The translations under genes and the position numbers were made by a program. This document shows positions 59,120-64,000 of a DNA stretch of 64,000 nt, in pieces. The DNA comes from Callorhinus ursinus (lineage: Eukaryota; Chordata; Mammalia; Carnivora; Otariidae), in contig NW_020312827.1 in NCBI RefSeq assembly GCF_003265705.1, forward strand, positions 17,633,407 through 17,697,406, in the 5' to 3' direction. The first letter of the stretch is position 1. Each line of letters begins with the position of its first letter. Below the pieces are notes generated by a model, which had not been told where the DNA came from, did not search any database, and saw only the letters and a list, made by a program, of their open reading frames with translations.

Positions 59120-59498
59120 TATATATTTACTCAGCTCTCTTATATTTTTGGTGGTTTTCCTATGCCTTTATAGTGGTGTGAAACCAAGAAGGAAGTATGA
59201 ATAGTGGGTAGAGGAGACAAAGAGTGATGATATAGAATCATGCTAAGTGAAAGGATTTTTATGTTTTGGATTTTAAAGATAAAGACATTATATTCTTAGG
59301 AGAATAGGTTAATATGTAAAATATTAATAACATTTCTTAATAGCAATGAGGAACTAGAGGCTTCTTTTTACATTTCAGTTTTAAAACCATTTTATGTGTA
59401 ATTTCACACCTAAAATAAAAATCATAAATTTTCTACTATCACTAATACCATAAAACAGGAATGTTAATTACATTTGTACTTTCAATTCTATTAAACAG
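59120..59498. other. Unassigned DNA upstream of the exon-like segment
   Basis: No repeat was recognised. The last 40 bases are moderately pyrimidine-rich ahead of 'attaaacag'. Confidence 0.4.
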
Positions 59499-59595
59499 TA
59501 ATTCCTTTCACTCTGAAGATATGCCAAGACCACAAGAATTTGAATGCCACAGAACACCTGCAAACCAGTCAAAAAGGAAACGAAGAATTCCAAAG
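59499..59595 (+). CDS. Candidate internal exon of an unidentified gene
   Basis: An AG at 59497-59498 after 'tttcaattctattaaac' can serve as acceptor, and the segment ends CCAAAG before GT at 59596, a fair donor. Between them 97 bases stay open. In the frame with phase 2 at the acceptor they encode 32 residues with an acidic start (NSFHSEDMPRPQEF), then ECHRTPANQ, then the basic cluster SKRKRRIPK, resembling a nuclear localisation or proprotein-processing motif. Composition differs from the surrounding AT-rich DNA. I cannot name the gene. It could also be chance, though no other short ORF here has this structure. Confidence 0.35.
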
Positions 59596-60244
59596 GTCAG
59601 AATTTTCTTTATTTGGCTTTTTTGCTGTGAAGTATGTATGAGTAGTGTTTGTTATTTCCTTAAATGGCAACATTTTTAAATTACAGGCATTAAAAACATG
59701 TAAAGCTACACATTATAATTACAAAAAGACCAGAATTAAGCCTAATATTAAATGTCAGTAATATTGAATAAAACACAGCATTATATGTGTATATTGGGTT
59801 CTCTTTAAATTGCTGAGATTAAAAAAAAGTTTCTTTAATTCACGCATTGTGACAGAAAAGAGTTCAGTGATTTTTCTGGATAATTCTAGAAAGGCAGAAT
59901 ATAATGTAAAGATCACAGCTACAAAGCTAATAGCAGGGGAAAGAATAGGAGCTGAATATTAATGCGTGCACATGTGTGCATGTGACCATGCACATACATG
60001 CACACTAACACAGAAAATGGGAGAGGAGAAGAGGATTTTTTTTTTCCTTTTAAGAACCATCTCCATGGATACATTTTGTCCCCTCTTTCACTCCCAAAGC
60101 ATTGGTGAAAGATAGCTTCAAGTTGGATAATTGAACAAAGTAGAAACAGAGGAAGGTGAGGGATTCTGACTATAAATCACAAAGAACCAGCAGCCAATTA
60201 AATCAAAGTGATCCACAGGACCTCAGAAGAAAGCAATAATGATA
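59596..60244. other. Unassigned DNA
   Basis: No repeat was recognised. An alternating purine-pyrimidine 'cacatgtgcatgtgacc' cluster lies near 59967-59985. Confidence 0.4.
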
Positions 60245-60410
60245 AAATGCATTTTTAGAATTCTACACTGTTTACAAGTAACTTTACCAATGCGGTTCAC
60301 ATTATTCTCTGTAAAATGGAAATAATGAAACTATAATCAATGTATGGGAAATCACCTAACCCAATGTCTGTTATGCAGTAGATGCCCAGTAACTGATCAC
60401 TACAAGACAA
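60245..60410 (+). repeat. Probable MIR fragment, sense
   Basis: The phrases 'ttctctgtaaaatggaaata', 'gtctgttatgcagtagatgc' and 'ccagtaactgatcac' resemble the core and tail of MIR. Confidence 0.45.
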
Positions 60411-60750
60411 TAATTATATTTAGTAGCAATAGTAATAATAATATACTATAAAATATATTTAGGTTTCTATCTCTTTTATTCTTCCAGAGAAACCTTTGAA
60501 ATACGTATTTTTCATTTAGTATTTAAGACAGTAAAGGTGACTTGGATGAAAATCATACATTTATAAATTTTTTTATAAATTATATTCATTTACCAATTTA
60601 GATAATAAAATAGAGGTCTCCTGACCCCATATTCCATCTCTTTTTACCCTTCCCCCTTCCCAGCTGGGTCAGAGAGGTTATTGCCTATATGGTCATGAAC
60701 CCAAATTTGAGTCCCTTAGATTATTGCTATTTAGAGTGTCTCGCCATTCC

Positions 60751-60886
60751 AGCAGCTTCAGAATCACTGGGAACAGATCAAGAAAATAATCTCAGGCCCA
60801 CCTCAGACCTACTGAATCAGAGTCTGCATTTTAACTAAATCTATAGGTAATCCATATGTACATTATAGTTTAAGAAGTACTGCCTT
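60751..60886 (+). repeat. MER5A-like element, first of two
   Basis: The text 'gcagcttcagaatcactggg', 'cccacctcagacctactgaa', 'tcagagtctgcattttaact' and 'catatgtacattatagttta' follows MER5A order. The 5' end is weak. Confidence 0.6.
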
Positions 60887-60892
60887 AGAACA

Positions 60893-61080
60893 CTAGTGCT
60901 CAAACCAGGCTCCACCCAAGAAACTTTAAAAAAAATCTGATGTCCAAAATCTGCTTGGACTGACTATATCAGAATTTATGGAGGTGGGCCAAAGGATTAG
61001 TTTTTTTTTGTTGTTTTGTTTTGTTTTTAACCTCTCCAACTCCCAAGTGATTCTGATGTGTAGTCTGTGGTCTTTGCAAG
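60893..61080 (+). repeat. MER5A-like element, second of two
   Basis: The text 'cactagtgctcaaaccaggc', then 'ggtgggccaaaggattagtt' and 'caagtgattctgatgtgtag' follow the same family in the same orientation, only a few bases after the first copy. A T/G-rich insertion lies near 61000-61027. Confidence 0.5.
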
Positions 61081-61159
61081 TGGGTGGCTTAAAAGAAATT
61101 ACAAATGTGGAAAGGATGCCGAGCACTTACAAAATAGTTGCCTGGTTAGTCAACTTCAA

Positions 61160-61193
61160 TAATTCAAAGGGAAAAAAAAATAATTCAAAGGGA
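61160..61193 (+). mobile_element. Tail-only retro-insertion: A8 flanked by a 13-bp duplication
   Basis: The repeat taattcaaaggga at 61160-61172 and 61181-61193 brackets eight A bases (61173-61180). The duplication is perfect. This fits a poly(A)-only L1-machinery insertion, although replication slippage is possible. Confidence 0.5.
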
Positions 61194-62129
61194 ACAGGAA
61201 AGAATCAAACAGAACTGATAATTTCAGTGCACAAAGAACCTTAAAGTATAATCACAAGGCTTTGTGTATAGCTGAGTCCCACTTCCCGCTTCATTTTCTG
61301 GCATTCTCTGTAGGTGTAGTGTGCTCCAGGTATCCATGTTCCTCAAACCTATGACCTTCTTGATAAGGTTTTCAGCCTTCTTGGTCAGAGAAGATGACCC
61401 TTTCTCTCTTCCCTGAATCCCCACGGGTCCCAGCCTCACAGAGCTAATTTCTATTGCTGTCTCAGCTTAAATGGCCATCTCTGACCCATTGCACCTGTTG
61501 AAATCAGGTTCCCCATCTTTTTAAAATGCTTTATTTTCCTTTAGAATGTCTACCAACATTTTAATTATGAATTCATTCATGTGGCTATTTACTTCTCATT
61601 AAATCAAAATTCCCACAAGGCACAGGCAGTGATGTCTGTGTTTGGAGTATAAATACAAGCAAGAATTTGACTGTCTTACTGAAATATCAGCATGATTGGG
61701 CTAAGGTACAGGTACAAGAACATTCACTGACACATTAATACAATTAAAAAATATAAAATACTCAAATTTTTATCAATAAAAGAAGAGTTAACTTATAGTG
61801 CTAAACGTATAGGAACCCAAGCCAATCATTAAAATGGAGGAAGTAGATATATATGAATGGTTGTGAAAGATATCTGTGCTTATATCTTTAAAAAAGCAAG
61901 TTGCAGACAAATTTATAAAATGTGATTCTATTTTATGTTTATAATGTGTTATGTTTTTCATAAATGCACGTGTGCATGTGCACACAGGTACGCATGTAGA
62001 CATTTTCCCTCAGGCACACTGGTTTACTTTCTGTCCTTTGTATCTGCCAGTACTCTCTGTACCTTGGGGGCTATTGTTTGTTACCTAAAGCATAATATTC
62101 TTTCCTTTCCTTAGTTGGTGAACTGCTGC
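61194..62129. other. Unassigned DNA
   Basis: No confident element was recognised. A weak L2-like part near 61490-61660 was not strong enough to list separately. Confidence 0.4.
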
Positions 62130-62390
62130 TTATCGCCCAGATCTTAGCTCATTGCAAAAGTCAGTGTCTTTCTTGACATTTCTAATTAACCGACACTCAC
62201 CTCATAATATGTCCCCATGAGTACCTTTCCTTTGTTGCACGTATCCTGTCATTTTACTATCATCCTTGTGACTCTTGAGGGGGCACATTTGTCTGCCTCA
62301 CTGAGTGGAAGCTCTGGAAGGTGCTGTGTGTGGACAGTGTACATCCTTGTATCTTCAGAGCACAGCACAATGTCTGGCATTACATAGAAT
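62130..62390 (+). repeat. L2 3' fragment, sense
   Basis: The text 'ggggcacatttgtctgcctc', 'tatcttcagagcacagcaca' and 'atgtctggcattacatag' is the L2 3' order. A CAN SINE landed just downstream. Confidence 0.6.
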
Positions 62391-62406
62391 CAAAAATTAT
62401 TATTTA

Positions 62407-62585
62407 GGGCGCCTGGGTGGCTCAGTTGGTTAAGTGACTGCCTTTGGCTCAGGTCATGATCCTGGAGTCCCGGGATCGAGTCTGACATTGGGCTCCCTGC
62501 TCAGCAGGGAGTCTGCTTCTCCCTCTGACCCTCTTCCCTCTCGTGCTATCTCTCATTCCCTCTCTCTCAAATAAATAAATAAATA
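62407..62585 (+). mobile_element. CAN SINE, sense
   Basis: The body shows 'gggcgcctgggtggctcagt', 'ccgggatcgagtctgacatt', 'tctgaccctcttccctctcg' and an 'aaataaataaataaataaaa' tail. The near-perfect duplication aaattattattta and aaaatattattta lies at about 62394-62406 and 62586-62598. Confidence 0.94.
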
Positions 62586-62609
62586 AAATATTATTTAAAT
62601 GAAATTTAT

Positions 62610-62755
62610 GAATTAATGAATTCTCATTATCCACCTTATACATTAGGAAACCTCATCTCTGAATAGTTAGGCAACTTTCTCAGAGTATTTAGCTAATAAG
62701 TAGCAAGCCAGAATTTAAAGCACACTTGACATCATTCTAAAACTTGTGCTCTCAA
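62610..62755 (-). repeat. MIR fragment, antisense
   Basis: The phrases 'attaggaaacctcatctctg', 'gttaggcaactttctcagag', 'gtagcaagccagaatttaaa' and 'aaaacttgtgctc' follow reversed MIR order. Confidence 0.65.
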
Positions 62756-63264
62756 CAAGTAATAAATTACCAAGTTCAAGTTTCAAAATCAGATTTTACT
62801 AAAATGAAAATACCAAACCCAAGAAACACTTAAGCAAGCACTCTCTCTGTCTTTCTCAGAGACATCTCAATGAGGCTATTGCTATTATACTCTGTATGAG
62901 AAGGAAGGGGAAGGAGCATGAGAATCTTCTTATCCACTGATGATCAAAAACCACCACTGGAAATTCTTTCATTGATAAATTACATAATTTTATACTGGTT
63001 TATAAGACTTGGTGATTTGACAAAGCCAAAAGTTCTGATAAATTTCTGTCCACGACTAATGCTTTGTTTCAGTGAGAGACTGTATTCTCACCTATATCAG
63101 GAGTTCAAGCATGTTCATTTCCACTGATAGGCAAAGACTTCAATTTTAAAAAAAGGTGGAGACTGAGTTAAAAATGAAAAATCAATGCACTTAGAATTGA
63201 TGCAAGTTCCCTTATGAATCTGTTAATATTTAGGTCCTCTTTAGCACTAACTCTAGATTTGATC
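62756..63264. other. Unassigned DNA
   Basis: No recognised gene or repeat. Confidence 0.4.
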
Positions 63265-63280
63265 TATAAACAGGTAATGA

Positions 63281-63501
63281 GGGGCGCCTGGTGGCTCAGT
63301 CCATTAAGCCTCTGACTCTTGGTTTCTGCTCACATCTAGATCTCAGGGTCCTGAGATCCATGGGCCCTACCTCTCTCCCTCTTCCTCTCTCTCCCCCTCA
63401 GCTGCTCCTCCCTCTCACCACCAGCTAGGTCTTTCTTCTCTAGCTTGCGCTCTCTCACTAGCTCTCTAAAATAAATAAATAAAATCCTAAAAAAAATGTG
63501 G
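63281..63501 (+). mobile_element. Diverged older CAN SINE, sense, with perfect 16-bp duplication
   Basis: The head 'ggggcgcctggtggctcagt' has lost a G relative to other copies. The body 'ctctgactcttggtttctgc' and 'agggtcctgagatccatggg' is of the older subfamily, with a long CT region and tail 'aaataaataaataaaatcct'. The duplication tataaacaggtaatga is at 63265-63280 and 63502-63517. Confidence 0.92.
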
Positions 63502-63517
63502 TATAAACAGGTAATGA

Positions 63518-64000
63518 CTCTGGGTAGGTAATAGGATGGAGAGGTAGAGGCAGTCATTCAAGATAAGAACATTCTACTGTTTTCTAAGATTGACAGAAAT
63601 ACCACATTTAAAAAAAATAAGTTTATAACAATACCATTAAGATTTTCACATATGCATTCACCACTTGCCAAAAAAAGAAAAATTGGCTTAGGAAAAAGCC
63701 CATTATGATTTGAAAATAATATGATTTGAGCAAGACTTCAAAGAATGCTACTTTCAAAGCTTATTTTATATTCTTATAAACATATGAAATTATATTAACA
63801 TTATATGAATTATATGAGTATCGTATGAATTATAAAAACATTATATGAATTATAGTTATATATGAAATTGCTTATAAGGCCTGCAGTGTTTTCTTTTGAA
63901 TATTCTCAGTGGTAGTAAAATTGGTTCCAGAAAAATCAATTCCACTCTTAAAGTTTAATCTCTGTCAATATATCTATCTAGCTAGCTGTCTCTGCATACA
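63518..64000. other. Unassigned AT-rich DNA with short tandem units
   Basis: Three spaced copies of 'tatgaattata' lie at about 63803, 63825 and 63843. No gene or family was recognised, and the window ends here. Confidence 0.5.

Noticed and set aside
1..64000. Regularly recurring near-identical 200-bp units as a possible CRISPR-like array
   Set aside because: They are dispersed SINEs in both orientations with individual target duplications. Spacing is irregular and the genome is mammalian.

Overview
This is a stretch of mammalian nuclear DNA, almost certainly from a carnivoran. It is AT-rich and gene-poor, as in a long intron or intergenic desert. The diagnostic evidence is twenty copies of the carnivore-specific tRNA-derived SINE (CAN SINE / SINEC) and one full-length carnivoran L1. 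Most SINE copies are the type with a 'gaccctcttccctctcatg' tail, which I recall from arctoid carnivorans (bears, seals, mustelids) rather than dogs or cats. That sub-assignment is from memory.

Layout. Positions 1-39,600 are old unique-looking DNA with scattered ancient repeats: MIR, L2, MLT1 and MLT2 LTRs, antisense L1M fragments, hAT/MER elements, an ERVL-like pol remnant near 26.1-26.8 kb, and several pieces of one long unclassified mammalian repeat. Thirteen CAN SINEs lie in this part. Positions 39,867-46,938 are one sense-strand L1 of about 7.07 kb with a 5'UTR carrying a YY1-type site, ORF1, ORF2 (endonuclease, reverse transcriptase FADD box, Cys-rich end) and a 3'UTR. It is bounded by a perfect 17-bp target-site duplication and sits inside a MER5A-like element. 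Both reading frames are broken by stops and frameshifts, so it is a dead copy. Positions 47,000-64,000 return to old DNA with L2, MIR, MER5A, an LTR-like repeat, seven more CAN SINEs, long CA tracts and a 0.5-kb TTC-rich tract split by a SINE.

Host genes. No complete host gene can be supported. The best host coding signal is a single exon-like segment at 59,499-59,595, with acceptor AG, donor GT and an open 32-codon frame rich in basic residues; I cannot name its gene. A 91-codon ORF at 39,317-39,592 is a weaker candidate for a gene remnant.

The pieces form a stratigraphy rather than a pathway. Old LTRs and DNA transposons were invaded by L1 tails (8.9 kb), an old SINE was hit in its tail by an L1 fragment (17.05-17.36 kb), and young SINEs landed with intact duplications. 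The L1 once supplied the enzymes that moved the SINEs. The more unusual items are two poly(A)-only insertions with target duplications, a perfect 41-bp AT palindrome, and a 130-bp direct repeat pair about 10 kb apart, one copy abutting the L1. No CRISPR, operon or prokaryotic feature is present.
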